Origin: Gnetum montanum
Lineage: Eukaryota > Streptophyta > Gnetopsida > Gnetales > Gnetaceae
Assembly (NCBI GenBank): GCA_015680685.1
Contig: MNCI01015735.1
Span: 223,452 to 254,605, forward strand
Reading direction: 5' to 3'
Length of the DNA stretch: 31,154 nucleotides
Positions 10,141 to 20,556 of this stretch are shown piece by piece; the first letter of the stretch is position 1, and the number at the start of each line of letters is the position of its first letter. Made by a program: the position numbers and the translations under genes. The notes under the pieces are model-generated. The model was not told where the DNA came from. It did no database searches and worked only from the letters and a program-made list of their open reading frames with translations.

Positions 10141-10950
10141 CAAAATGACAGCTGCAGTGATGTTTGAACCCCCAATTAAAGAAGATTTTCAAAGAGGAGA
10201 TTGAACAACTCTTCAAGGCAAGATTCATCTACCCTATCATAGATAGTGAGTGGGTCAGTCCACTTGTGATCATGCCCAAGAAAGGAGGCAAATGATAGGT
10301 GTGCATCGACTTCCGGCTACTCAATATGGTAACTTTCAAAGATCATTTTCCATTACCTTTTTTTGACTAAGTGCTAGACACCATTTCTAGGCATAGCTAT
10401 TATAGCTTTTTGGATGGTTATAATGGCTATAACAAAATTTGGATTACACCAGAGAACCAAGTGAAGACAACTTTCACAAGTCCTTAGAGGACTTTTGCTT
10501 ACTGTTGGATGCCATTTAGTCTATGTAATGCCCTAGCCACATTTCAATGATTAGTCATTAGCAGTTTCTAGCAACAAATTGGTAGTGGGGTAGAAGTATT
10601 CATGGATGACTTTTCTACCAATGGAGCTATGTTCGAGCAAGCCCTGGACCATCTTGAGCAGGTATTGAGGAGATGTGTTGAAACAAACCTTCGGCTCAAT
10701 TGGCAAAAAAGCCATCTGATGCTCTAGGAGGACACAATCTTGGGGCATCATATTTCAAAAGCAAGAATCAAGGTGGACCCTAAAAAAATAAGGGCAAGCC
10801 AAGGAATAACCTATCAACTAGAAATAGTTAAAGAAGTGCGGTCATTCCTTGGTCATACTGGCTACTATTGGCCTTTCATCAAGAATTTCTCCAAAATTGC
10901 CAAGCCATTGGTTGAATTAACAAAAAAGGATGCATCATTTATCTAGACCC
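10141..10950 (+). pseudogene. pol: Reverse transcriptase of inner gypsy element
   Basis: Motifs in order: EEIEQLFKARFIYPI, SEWVSPLVIMPKKGGK, VCIDFRLLNMVTFKDHFPLP, SFLDGYNGYNKIWI, RTFAYCWMPFSLCNALATFQ, the catalytic VFMDDFS at 10596-10616 with both Asp codons intact, LRLNWQKSHLM, LGHHIS (10740) and EVRSFLGHTGYYWPFIKNFS in the thumb/connection. The enzyme copies the element's RNA into DNA. Stops at KGGK.., PFFD.VLD, SP.RTF and LML.ED each fit a Gln or Trp codon changed by C-to-T or G-to-A. The MDDF form fits the Athila-like branch. Inactive as it stands. Confidence 0.92.
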
Positions 10951-11395
10951 CTACATGTAAAATAGCGTTCCAACAATTGAAGAAAAAACTTGTTGAAATC
11001 CAAATTCTACAAGCACCTGATTGGTCTAGGCTGTTTCATGTGATAATTGATGCATCAAATTATGCTTTGGGGGCAGTGCTTATGCAGTTGGATGATAAAA
11101 AACATCCATATTACATTCACTACACAAGTGAAAGTATTGTAGGTACATAGTTGAACTACACCACCATGGAAAAGGAAATGATGGCAGTGGTGTTTGCATT
11201 AGAGAAGTTCAGGTGCTATGTGCTTGGCTATAAAGTGCTCATGCATACAAACCATAGTGCCATCTGGTTTCTAATGGATAAACCAACAGTGAGCCCCCAT
11301 GTCATACAGTGGCTTATGATTTTGCAAGAGTTCGATCTCACAATGGTAGATATAAAAGGTATGGAGAATGTGATCACTAACCACATATCATGACT
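10951..11395 (+). pseudogene. pol: RNase H of inner gypsy element
   Basis: LFHVIIDASNYALGAVLMQ carries the first catalytic Asp; YTTMEKEMMAVVFALEKFR the Glu region; then VLMHTNHSAIWFLMDKPTV, where the family has T-D-H, has Asn at 11250-11252 (AAC, one G-to-A change from GAC). It ends QEFDLTMVDIKGMENVITNH, the usual gypsy RNase H end. It would degrade the RNA strand after copying. Stop codons at 10945 and 11149 replace what are usually Trp and Gln. Fused downstream of RT, as in all gypsy pol proteins. Confidence 0.9.
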
Positions 11396-11429
11396 AAGAT
11401 GGGATGACAAGGAGAAAGAGAGCCCCTTA

Positions 11430-12780
11430 ACTGATCAGTTCCCTGATGAATCTCTCATTGCAAGGGCTATTAATGCAAAAATGCCTAATGAACCAAAATG
11501 GTATGACACTATCCTCACTTATTTGCTCAAGAAGGAAATATTGCAAGTGCTGGACACTAGAAAGAGATAACAGTTTCTTCACTAGCTTAAGCATTTCATG
11601 GAAATCAATGGGAATCTTTACAAAGTATGTTCCGATGGCTTGGTATGCTAGTGTGTCCCTGACACGAATCAATTGTGCATTCTCTAGGATGTTCATGAAG
11701 GCCCTTATGGGGGCCATTATACTGGGAGATGCACTGTCATGAAAATCCTCATGGCAAGATATTACTGGCCAACAATCTTTAGGGATGCATACCAATTCAT
11801 CCATGCTTGTGATCATTGTTAGAGGGATGGTGGAATGACAACTCGAATGGAGAGGCCACAGTAATGGATTCAGCCTCTTGAGCCATTTGATATTTGGGGC
11901 ATTGACTTTATGGGTCCCATTGCACCTTTGTCAAATGGAAAGACATATATCATAGTCATAGTGGACTATTGTACCAAGTGGGTAGAAGTAGTAGCCGTCA
12001 CTGATTGTACATCTACTATTGTTGCTCAGTTTGTACAACAAAATATCATAAATAGGTTTGGTGTGCCTTGTGCATTAATTTTTGACAATGGAACTCATTT
12101 TATAGGTGCCACTTTCTAAAAACTTATGTATTTCTTAGGGGTTAAGCACAAACTCATAGCACCATATCACCCCCAAGCGAATGGTCAAGCTAAGATCACT
12201 AATCGGGAGATTACAAAAATTCTAACATGCACTATTAGCAAATACCGAAGGAACTGGAGCACCAAATTAAACGATGTCCTTTGGGCCTATTGCTCCACAT
12301 GGAAGCTTCCCATAGGTTATTCTTCCTATGAGCTCGTGTATGGAAAACTACCAACACTGCCGATGCAATTCGAGCTCCGTACACTCTCTACAACCTATGA
12401 CCTTGACCTAGACCTAAGTCTAGCACAAAAAGAATGATTAATGAACCTCAACTTGCTAGATGAAAATTAGTTAATGGCCCTATTATCCAATGAAACACAT
12501 AAGGAATTCAACAAGAAACACCATAACCTCAAAATAAGAAAAGTCAAGTTTCAACTAGGAGACAAGGTTCTCTATTGGAATGTTGCACATGTACCCCAAT
12601 GAACCAAGTTTCAAATGTTGTAAAAAAGACCTTATATTATTGATAAGGCTTTTCCATCTAGGGCCATGATTATCTATAAACCTGAGCCCAAACAAGAAAT
12701 AATTAGTCAACACCCAACAATTGAAGCCTTTCCATGAGCCCAAGCCAACCAACTCAATAGGCACCTCACTATATGGACAA
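11430..12780 (+). pseudogene. pol: Integrase of inner gypsy element
   Basis: HHCC part: HEGPYGGHYTGRCTVMKI followed by IHACDHC near 11800-11820. Catalytic core: GIDFMGP with Asp at 11904-11906, LIFDNGTHF with Asp at 12084-12086, and QANGQAKITNREI, where the third catalytic residue is Lys (AAG, 12192-12194) instead of Glu. The second Asp and this codon are 36 codons apart, the normal D-X35-E spacing. The C-terminal part, KVKFQLGDKVLYWN and KRPYIIDKAF (12540-12655), is the GPY/F-like module. Integrase joins the DNA copy to the genome. The Glu-to-Lys change and several stops make it dead. Confidence 0.9.
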
Positions 12781-14845
12781 CCATGCTGAATATTTTGGAT
12801 CTTCCCCTTCCAACTTAGTCATGGGGAAGATGGCCATCCATACTAATACTTTATGCAAATCCTTAGTATTTTAACTTTTTTGTTTTACACATTTTTGGCT
12901 TTACAACTTTTTCTTTCATATTCTTTGTATTAGAACTTTGTTTTACATCTTTTGGTTTTTCAGGTTTATGGTCCTTTCTAAATTTTTGTTTTATACCATC
13001 ATTAGTATATTTGATATTTATTGCATACTCTTTTACCTTCTTTTATATTTTCTTGTGTTTGGTGTGTGTATCTACTCTTTTTATTAATAAGGTCTCAGGT
13101 ACAATGGTAATGTGCTACTCGATGGTGGCATGTTTCATTTGTAATTTGATTGTTGATGTCTGATTTCTGACTTTGAATGGTGTTATTGATGATTGGGACA
13201 TGGTTTCTTTTCATGTAATAGGTAGTGAGTCCACATCATCCACCCATCCACATACTCTATGGTTTTCCTTGTTTTAGAAACGTGCAGTCCCTTTTTCATT
13301 AATGTAACCTTAATAAATTGGTGACTTGTGTAGTTTCTAAAATTGGGAAGGAATCAAAGGTTTGGATAGGATGTGTCTCTAAAGAGATGTGATATTCTTT
13401 GCACTTTTTTATTTTCCTATGTGCGGGAGTGTTTTCATGAGCTTCTCACCATTTTGTGTTATTCCATAATAGAAAGTCAAATAAGTCTTTGCATGGTGTG
13501 GTTCTCATTGATAAAAAAAGAAGATGAGGATTCAAAGAACATCCCTTGGATAAAATAAATGCAAAAATGCATGGGTCTTTGCATGGTGTGGTTCCCATTC
13601 AAAAAAAATGGAAAAAAAGGGAATTCAAGGCACACCCCCTTGACCAAATTAAAGGGCTACAAGCACTAGTTATGGGACTTGTCTTGTCTCCTCTAACTAA
13701 GGCCCTTCCTTACTTCCTACTTTCTCTCCAATTTGGAACGATGGTTATTTCATGGGAGCATTCTTGTGTCTTAGGGGATGGACTAGTCTTAGAATGTCAA
13801 TGCGAAGTCACTGAAAGTGGTTGGTTTTGGTCTAGACTGAGGATGGATCCTACTAAGTCATTTAATCACAAACTCCATAAGGGACTTCATGTGACCATAA
13901 TTAGAAACTCCATTCCATTCTTGCTCTCATCCATTTATACTTTTCATGCCTCATCTCACTGTAGGTTTCAGATTTTGATTCAATGTTCTGGTTTGATGTG
14001 TCGGGTTACTTAGTTAGTTATTTCTAGGTTTTTGTGCTTAACTTTCTGTAACCATTAGTTATCCATGGAGCCCATAGACTCCTTGGTTTGAATTTATGCA
14101 AGGGCATAAAAGGCTTATGCCTGCTTTGGGGAGGACCCACTTGCATATATGTTGGTTTGGTTAAGTTAAGTTATTTACCCTTATATATTGTTACAATCAA
14201 ATTATTTTTATTTACCCCATCCATGGAATCTAAGTGTATGCATCTTCACAACTATTTTTTAGTGAATCCCTTCTTTTTATTGTGAATTTCTATACCTTCT
14301 TTCTAGTATTCATTGTGTTAAGCTTTTTTTGAATTTTATGGACCGGTTCTCTTACTTAACCCATTCGTCGATCTTTCCACTAACATTATCAGGCAACCAA
14401 TCTATCACAATCATAACTTGGCTAGATAAAATCACTAATGAGACACGGTATTCAATTGCTCTATGTTACACTTTACATACTAATCCTTGATTTTGTTGTG
14501 ATTGTAGTTAGGAGCATGGACTGTAAGTGGGACTATCTTCACCAAGGAGGATGCAACAATATCACTCATGAGAGATTGTCCATGATTGCTGGATCTTTTT
14601 TGCCTCTCCCTCATTCTTTTGTTGTCAAGAGGGGTTAGATGTCTATTGGATCCGAGGGTGTTCTTTCCTGTTGTCATGAACACTAAATTTTGTACACAAC
14701 TGTAATATTGTATGCTCAGGCACTTCTGTATTTATTTGTTTTCGTTGTCACTCTGCATGTCAGTCAAATAGTCCACACCCCCCAATATATTTTGTAAAGG
14801 ATTTGTTCCTCTTCTTCTATACTCAAGGATGAGCTTTCATTTAGT
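12781..14845 (+). other. 3' non-coding region of inner gypsy element
   Basis: About 2 kb between integrase and the polypurine tract. A 155-codon open frame (13546-14013) is present, but the related part of the outer element (2390-2660) is not open in the same way, so I do not call it a gene. It holds AGTCATGGGG at 12817-12826 and 14843-14852 and a diverged tandem duplication (13485-13651). No env-like domain, signal peptide or coiled coil is evident. Confidence 0.6.
13485..13651 (+). repeat. Two-copy tandem duplication, period 90 bp
   Basis: GTCTTTGCATGGTGTGGTT at 13485 recurs at 13575. Each is followed by a CCCATT/CTCATT, purine-rich run, ATTCAAGG/ATTCAAAG, and CCCTTGA/CCCTTGG..AAAT. The copies differ by several substitutions and short indels. 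Confidence 0.7.
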
Positions 14846-14855
14846 CATGGGGGTA
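14846..14855 (+). promoter_or_regulatory. Polypurine tract of inner gypsy element
   Basis: CATGGGGGTA abuts the first base of the 3' LTR, preceded by AAGGATGAGCTTTCATTTAGT, a context typical of plant Athila-like elements. It primes plus-strand synthesis. Confidence 0.75.
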
Positions 14856-14986
14856 TGATGAATCATGCTTTTCATACGCTCTGATATTGGAGTGGTTGCG
14901 ATATCGAGTACACAATATTGAGTATATGATATCATGGCCCAAGATGTGATATCATGCATTCGATATCGCAGGATTATTCTTAGGTC

Positions 14987-14994
14987 TATAAATA
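14987..14994 (+). promoter_or_regulatory. TATA box in inner 3' LTR
   Basis: TATAAATA in the same position as 5815-5822 of the 5' LTR. Confidence 0.65.
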
Positions 14995-15163
14995 TAGCCC
15001 TGGGTGCACAATTGAGAGTAGTTTTTAGCAGTCAAGTAGCAAAACTCTTGTAGTTTATTCATTTGAGAATTAGAATATTTTCCAAGTGCGCGCAGCAGGA
15101 GGTCTAAGTGTAATTGAATCTTTATTCAAGCATTTATGTACCTGAACACATCATTGTGTTGGC

Positions 15164-15169
15164 AATAAA
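15164..15169 (+). promoter_or_regulatory. Putative polyadenylation signal in inner 3' LTR
   Basis: AATAAA about 175 bp downstream of the TATA box, a suitable place to define the R/U5 boundary. It is absent from the 5' LTR because of the replaced segment there. Confidence 0.45.
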
Positions 15170-15721
15170 GATGAGCTCTTTGATTCACCTTGCAGCACTT
15201 GAGACTTTCTTTCTTATGCATTTATATATTGTGATTTCATGTAGTTTACATTAATTTTATTCATGCAGTGATTAATTTTGATTAATTAAGCAACTCATTA
15301 AAATACACAAGCACGACTCCTTCAAACATACATGTTACACTTGGTAGCTCAGAAACAGTTAGCGTTTGACAACCTAGTAGTGTTTACACGGAGTTTAGGA
15401 TGTGTTTGGGAGTTGGGGACGGTTACTTGTGTTAGGTTAGATTAGAAAATAGTTTATTAAGCACTTAGTTACTCTCACTTTTATTCTTATTTTAGGTGAT
15501 CAATTAATAAAACACAAAATAATAAAAATCTTATGCCTCAGTTGCACTTAATCATACATTTTCATTTCACAAGTGAGACTATGAAGACAATGAATGGGCA
15601 ACATGAATGCATTGTTTCGCTCTAGCGTACTTGGTAATTAAAGTCTACGGAATTTGACTGAATTGCATGTGAACACTTGTGATTCATATGGTTGGGCGTA
15701 GGGGTACCTCTTTGCTCATCA

Positions 15722-15726
15722 CTATA
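15722..15726. repeat. Target-site duplication, right copy (inner gypsy)
   Basis: CTATA, identical to 5679-5683. Confidence 0.85.
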
Positions 15727-16077
15727 CCTACATTCATCCTTGTCAGAACTAGGCATGAAAGAAGAAGAGAAAGATGATGAACTAGGAGAATCACCATGGC
15801 TTCTATATTTTCCCCTTTGGTCCTTGGATGTATCTCTTGTAGGTTTGGAGGAGGTCCTAGGCCTTAAGATCCTTCTTATTCTAGGACTTACTTCATATCC
15901 TCTAGGATTGTTTACATTAGTTGAACATATTCTTTGAGTGTAGTAAGGGTTTAAATGAGCATAGGAAATCCCTGGTTGTAGTTATTTACTCTAGTTTTTC
16001 TTAGTATAGATCCTATCATTTTTTCTACTAGTGTTTTCATCATATGATGCATTATTGGTCCTATGTGAAGAAGACAT
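15722..16077 (-). pseudogene. gag: Gag N-terminus of outer gypsy element
   Basis: A minus-strand frame starting at ATG 16077-16075 (MSSSHRTNNASYDENTSRKN) runs 118 codons with two stops near 15990-15980 to the insertion point. It is rich in Ser, Arg, Asn and Asp, with SPSSSSFSSSFMPSSDKDE just before the break, similar to the Ser/Pro run in the inner Gag N-terminus. After removing one copy of CTATA it joins in frame to RNRDILRG at 5678, which shows that the inner element split this gene. The start lies 106 bp after the primer site, a sensible leader length. The N-terminal arm is probably disordered and may bind RNA; that role is inferred. Confidence 0.75.
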
Positions 16078-16182
16078 ATTTTTAATGTGTGTGACTTAAA
16101 TTATTAATATTTTATAAAAGATAAATCATTAATACTTTTACAATGATTGTTTATAATATAACTAATCTAGATAACTAGCACC

Positions 16183-16201
16183 ATCCCTAGCAACGACTCC
16201 A
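16183..16201 (-). promoter_or_regulatory. Primer binding site of outer gypsy, tRNA-Asp type
   Basis: Minus strand TGGAGTCGTTGCTAGGGAT, starting two bases after the LTR end. It differs from the tRNA-Asp(GTC) complement TGGCGCCGTTGCCGGGGAT at four positions, three of them transitions. Confidence 0.8.
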
Positions 16202-16202
16202 A

Positions 16203-16987
16203 TGATGAGCGATGGGTACCCCCTATGCTCAACTATACAAATCACAAGTGTTCATGCATGATCTAATTGAATTTTATGGATGAGACTAGTTGTGTTATGC
16301 TTTGATTAGACTAGTGGTATCTTTGTCACTTATGATTTAGTCCAAAGTGAGGTAAATGATTATTGATGTTGTTTTGGCTTTATGATACTTGTAATGATTA
16401 TAGAGAAATTAATTATTTGATATAATTAACAATGGAAATATATAGTCTAAACTAGCCTACAGGTAATGAGTGTCCATTTGTAGCTTGCCATACATGTCCT
16501 GAACCCATGTATCCACTATTGGAATTACCAAGCGTTATGCTACTAGGTGAACCAAGTAATAAAGGTGCTAGGATTACCAAGTGAATATGTGTTTACACTC
16601 AAAATTAGGTGTACTTATACCACCAATTGATTAACTTGCATGAAATGAAGATATTAACTAAGTACATGGAATATAAATTGCTTTAAAAGTAAATTTAATC
16701 TAAGTCAAAGTATTGCAATGAATAAGAATCAATCTTGATCTTATTACTATTCATGAAATGTGTCTAGGTACATGGCCACTCAAATAAGATGACATACAAT
16801 TGACTCAAATCCACACTACGAGCACTTGCTAATTGTTCTCTAAGACTATAGAATAAAACCATACACAACTGGCGCACGCATATTTAGAGGCAAAAATAGA
16901 CCTCACGATATCAAGTATTCAATAACGTGATTTGCACTTTGATATCGAGGATCCAATATTGGGGCCTATGAAATTTACAATTCATCA
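16203..16987 (-). repeat. 5' LTR of outer gypsy element
   Basis: 785 bp, ends TGATGA/TCATCA as in the other LTRs here. It matches 341-1128 throughout, with many substitutions and small indels; one about 25-bp extra block lies near 16600. A cluster of GATAT/AATAT motifs is at 16905-16970. The TATA box is degraded (TCTAAATA on the minus strand near 16872). Confidence 0.88.
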
Positions 16988-16992
16988 TTGGT
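16988..16992. repeat. Target-site duplication, right copy (outer gypsy)
   Basis: TTGGT, identical to 336-340. Confidence 0.85.
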
Positions 16993-17300
16993 ATTAGGAA
17001 ATTTAAATCGAATGATTATGCAGGCATTGCAAAAATGTTATGGCTTATAATTGCATTAGCATTAACCAACCAATTATGTGGAACACAATCATGCATTTCA
17101 TGTTACAAACTTTGTAGAGTTAAGTAATATATTGGAGGTAGAGGGGTTGGCATAAGTATGTAGCCTAAGTAAGTGAACTTTTTATGTGTAAAATCATACA
17201 AACTATAAAGCAATTACACTTACCAACCATGATGTTAAGCTTTTGGAGATAATTGCAATGTAATGGCTTTGTGGGATGGGAGGTGGAGGAAGGGGGTTGA
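16993..17300. other. Flank between outer gypsy and LINE, no gene seen
   Basis: AT-rich sequence without recognisable coding text. An A-rich stretch (17287-17330) may lie near the LINE 3' end, but it does not form a clear tail on the expected strand. Confidence 0.4.
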
Positions 17301-20300
17301 TCCCCAAAAAATAAATAATAATATTAAAATAATTTAGAATACAAGAGATCATTGAAGAAGAAGTATGATTAAAAGCCTAATAGTTTTAGAGATGCCTTTT
17401 TAAGTTTTCATTTTTACGACCAATATTTAAAAACCTCTCTTATATGTAGGAAAATAATTAGCCCTTGCCCTCATTTAGAAGTACCCTCACAAGTTTTTAA
17501 TTATTACTAAAAAATTTCTTATAAGAAAAAGAAAAGGAAATCTCTCTCTAAAGACAAAATAAAGCTTCACTAAGAAAAGAACAAATAGTAATAGAAGTTG
17601 AAAGTTTTGCATTCTTGAGCCTCAAAAATAAAAAGAAATTAATACTCTAAGAAACAAATTAATTGTTGAACTTTTTCTAGAAGCTTTTTTACTTGAAGCT
17701 ATAAGTAAATAGAGATATCTTTGAGAATATGATATTTAATCGATGAAGAAGGATCATAGTTATGTTCTTCTTGTTGGAACCTAACTGCACACTAAAGCTT
17801 CTAAATAAAATAGAGAACTAGTGACCAAAGAAAATTCTAGATGTAAAGAAAAGAAGTGGATAAAGAATATTGATCATTAAGAATGGTATCATTGATGCTT
17901 GGTTGAAAGTTATTACAATTTTTGAATGTTCATTTCCAAGCATACAATGCAACAACATATTAACCAAAAAGAAACAAATAAACAAATAAATAAAGAAAAT
18001 GAGTCTTTACTTCCACAAAGAGGATATTAAAGAAAAATAATTTCCATATGCTAAAGATGAATGGTGATAGGAAGACCTTGATGAATAAGATACCATAGAA
18101 AAATACAAAATTTTGGAAAGGTAGGAATTCTTCAAATATCTTCTAATTTAGTCATCCAAAATTGTGGTAATAATTACATTTTCTAGGCTTTATTAAACTT
18201 TTTTATGAATAAAATCATTCTTAGTAATAATTTCATATGCAACTTTGGAGTTAAAAAGGAAATTTTTTTTATCCTTCTAAAAAAATTATTTAGAAAAGCT
18301 TGATGCAAACTATTATTAACTTTTAAAAAATTCTTAAAATTAAAAATTAATTTTTCAACAACTTTTCTCTCTCTATTCAAACCATAGAGGCTATAAACCT
18401 CCTTTCATATCATCCATCTATCATGCATAAAAAGACATGAAATTTCAATTATGCCAAAATTACTTAAAGTGGTTATAATCTAGATGAATTAGTAGCCCAA
18501 GCTCCTTCATTAAAAGGAAGCCATAATGGATTAATTTACTTAAGCATATTTTCTAAAATTGATATATAGTTGTAATTCCAATACTTATTGAGTTTATACA
18601 ATGTCTTTGAAATTTATTTAAGTATCAAAGAACTAGGAATAAAAATAACATGAGGAAAAAAGAAGATATTGAAAAAAATTATTAGAAAACCAAACAACAT
18701 TTACATTAATGCACTTTGCAATCTATTTCATTGAGAGAGAAATACCTTGGTTATAACAATTAATGAGTCTAAGTTCTTCATCATTCTTACTAGTGCAAAT
18801 ATCCTAAAAAAGGATCATCACCTAGAGCCATAGTGCTCATCTTGCTACATAGGATCTCAAGAGGGATGGTAGATAAGCAAAAGGTGAACCTCTTTGAGTG
18901 GTTATGCCTATGTTTAAATCTAGGTTTTCAACTTCAGAAACAAGCACCTTACTATCACTCCAAATGATAGTCCCTTAGTAGACCAAAGAAATTAATAGCT
19001 AGTACAATTATATCATAAGATGTTTTTGAAAAACCCTAAAAATTGGAATAATAAATATAAGTAGATTGAAGCATCTACTTAGTAACTAAAACTTTGCTAG
19101 CAAGGGTGAGCATTTTTTTATTTATCAAGCTTCTTTTCAATTTTATCAACCAAATAATTTCATAAAAGATTCATATTAAGCTAAAAAAATATTCCTAAAA
19201 TTTTGAAGATAAAATAAATTTTTAATATTTTTCAAGACTTGCAAATAACCCATTCATCAATATTTCTATTACAATAAACAATAAATTTTTTGCCAATTAA
19301 TATGACAACCAAATAACATGTAGTATTTCTCCACTCTAGTTAATAAAGCATTGACATGTTGTAGAGAATTCTTAATCAAAAGAATCATTTGCAAAGTGTA
19401 TGTTAAGTAGTTATGTACCTTGATCATCAATTGAAATTACCTTGATGATATTCCTTTGTAGATCATAAAGCAAATTATGCAAAAGAAAATTTACAACAAT
19501 AATAAAAAGATAGGGAGTTAGAGGACAACCTTGATGAATTGACCCCTAACGAAAAAGGAGGAATTGAATTGAAAATTTATAGCAACTTAAACTTTAACAT
19601 CATTGAGCAAGGTATGAACAAGATAAATAAAATAATCATCAAATTCTAGTTTATAGAGACAAGCAATAATGAAATTATATTCAATCTTGTCATAAGCTTT
19701 AGCATAATCTAACTTAATAAAAGTAATGTCTTGGCTAGTATTAGAAGCCCATTGCATTCCCTTCCAAATTGTAAAAGCATTATATAAGATACATCTACTT
19801 TTAACAAAACTTGTTTGTTCAAGTTTGATGATATTCTCTATAACTTTTTGAATCTAGCATGTTATACATTTTGCAAAAATTTTATAAGTATTGTTAAGAA
19901 GAGTAATACACTTTTAATTAATGATATATTGAAGATCTCTATTCTTAGGAAGAAGCTAAATCATAAATTTATTAATATTTTTACTAAGACAAAATTTTAA
20001 ATTGCTTAGATACTAAAAAAATTTAATTGGGAAACCATCAAATCTTAGAGCTTTACCATCTTCTAAGATGAAAGTTGCTACTTTGATTTCTTCCACTATA
20101 ATTTTTTCTTTAAGAATACTAGGATGTGCTTTTCTTATAAGATGAGAAATATGTGTACTAGAGGCCTCAAAAGTTTCCTTAATAAATTCTTTAGAAAAGA
20201 ATAATTAGTTAAGAAACTATTAATAATCTTAAGATCTATAGTGATATAATCATTTCTATAAAGTGATTTTAGTTTAGATACTTGATCCTTTCCTTTAAGA

Positions 20301-20556
20301 AATTTTAAAAAATCCTTGTAAAGTTCATCTTTAATTTTTAGTTAGGATATGAGACTTTTAGTGAGAGCACTCTTAGATTCAAAAGTATCTTAACATTATT
20401 TAGCATAATGAGCTTTAGTTAAGGCTTTGTCTTTTTTAAAATTAAAGGAATTTTGGTTTAGATGAATTTGCATTTTCTTGATAATTCTATAAGTTCTACT
20501 AAATTTAACACAAACATTGCACATAAACATACATGGTTTCCTAATTTAGGTATCTT
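17300..20556 (-). mobile_element. 5'-truncated LINE retrotransposon remnant
   Basis: A decayed non-LTR retrotransposon ORF2 on the minus strand, without LTRs. It holds RT motifs and a C-terminal zf-RVT region but no endonuclease domain, so the 5' part is missing or was lost at the copia boundary (20556). The 3' end is not sharply defined. Very AT-rich. Dense stops show it is old, probably the oldest or one of the oldest layers here. Confidence 0.75.
17700..20540 (-). pseudogene. LINE ORF2: reverse transcriptase and zf-RVT
   Basis: Order on the minus strand: KDKALTKAHYAK linker (about 20430), LEDGKALRFDGFPIKFF near 20070-20025 (family K-A-P-G-P-D-G-F), FIKLDYAKAYDKIEYNFI near 19720-19668 (the first catalytic Asp block), QGCPLTPYLFIIVVNFLL near 19535-19480, and FANDS at 19395-19381 where the family has F-A-D-D; the changed codon is AAT, one transition from GAT. 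After a long decayed part comes FPKFCIFLWYLIHQGLPI near 18120-18065 and a CPLCGSKDSF-like stretch near 18010, the zf-RVT zinc-binding domain of plant LINEs. The protein would nick the target and prime reverse transcription there. Broken by many stops. Confidence 0.75.

Larger units (their letters stand above)
5684..15721 (+). mobile_element. Inner gypsy LTR retrotransposon (Athila/Tat-like)
   Basis: A 10-kb plus-strand element with related LTRs at both ends, a tRNA-Asp-like primer site, gag, PR, RT, RH and IN in the Ty3/gypsy order, a 2-kb 3' region, a polypurine tract and a perfect CTATA duplication. The FMDDFS form of the RT active site, the tRNA-Asp primer and the CX2CX3HX4C-type Gag knuckle all point to the Athila/Tat branch; I infer the branch and have not tested it with a tree. 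It is broken by many stops, mostly explained by C-to-T or G-to-A changes of Gln and Trp codons, and by frameshifts. It sits inside the gag of the outer element, in opposite orientation. Confidence 0.93.
14856..15721 (+). repeat. 3' LTR of inner gypsy element
   Basis: 866 bp, TGATGAATCATG to GCTCATCA. It is the complete version of the LTR: GATAT-motif cluster (about 14877-14975), TATA box at 14987, AATAAA at 15164-15169, then a long U5. It differs from the 5' LTR at many sites, mainly transitions, so the insertion is not recent. Confidence 0.92.
341..16987 (-). mobile_element. Outer gypsy LTR retrotransposon, gag-only, interrupted
   Basis: A minus-strand LTR retrotransposon. From its 5' end it has an LTR (16987-16203), primer site (16201-16183), gag start (16077), gag interrupted by the inner element at 15722/5683, the rest of gag to about 3960, an unidentified reading frame (3900-3367), a long 3' region, a polypurine tract and the 3' LTR (1128-341). 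A perfect TTGGT duplication flanks it. Without the insertion it would be about 6.6 kb. Where its relative at 5684-15721 has protease, RT, RNase H and integrase (about 3.7 kb), this one has only about 0.65 kb with no motif of those domains. It is therefore probably a non-autonomous, gag-bearing derivative mobilised in trans. The LTRs are clearly diverged, so the insertion is old. Confidence 0.88.

Noticed and set aside
13546-14013. 155-codon open frame downstream of integrase, possible env-like or accessory gene
   Set aside because: The related stretch of the outer element (about 2390-2660, minus strand) is not open in the same frame and has stops and indels; no signal peptide, coiled coil or family motif is seen. 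Chance open frame in a 3' region is simpler.
15692-15937. 81-codon plus-strand frame spanning the right edge of the inner LTR
   Set aside because: It crosses the LTR end and the target duplication and is antisense to the outer Gag start, so it is a chance frame.
17926-18010. AAACAAATAAA-type repeats as a regulatory array
   Set aside because: Simple AT-rich slippage sequence within the decayed LINE; no further structure.
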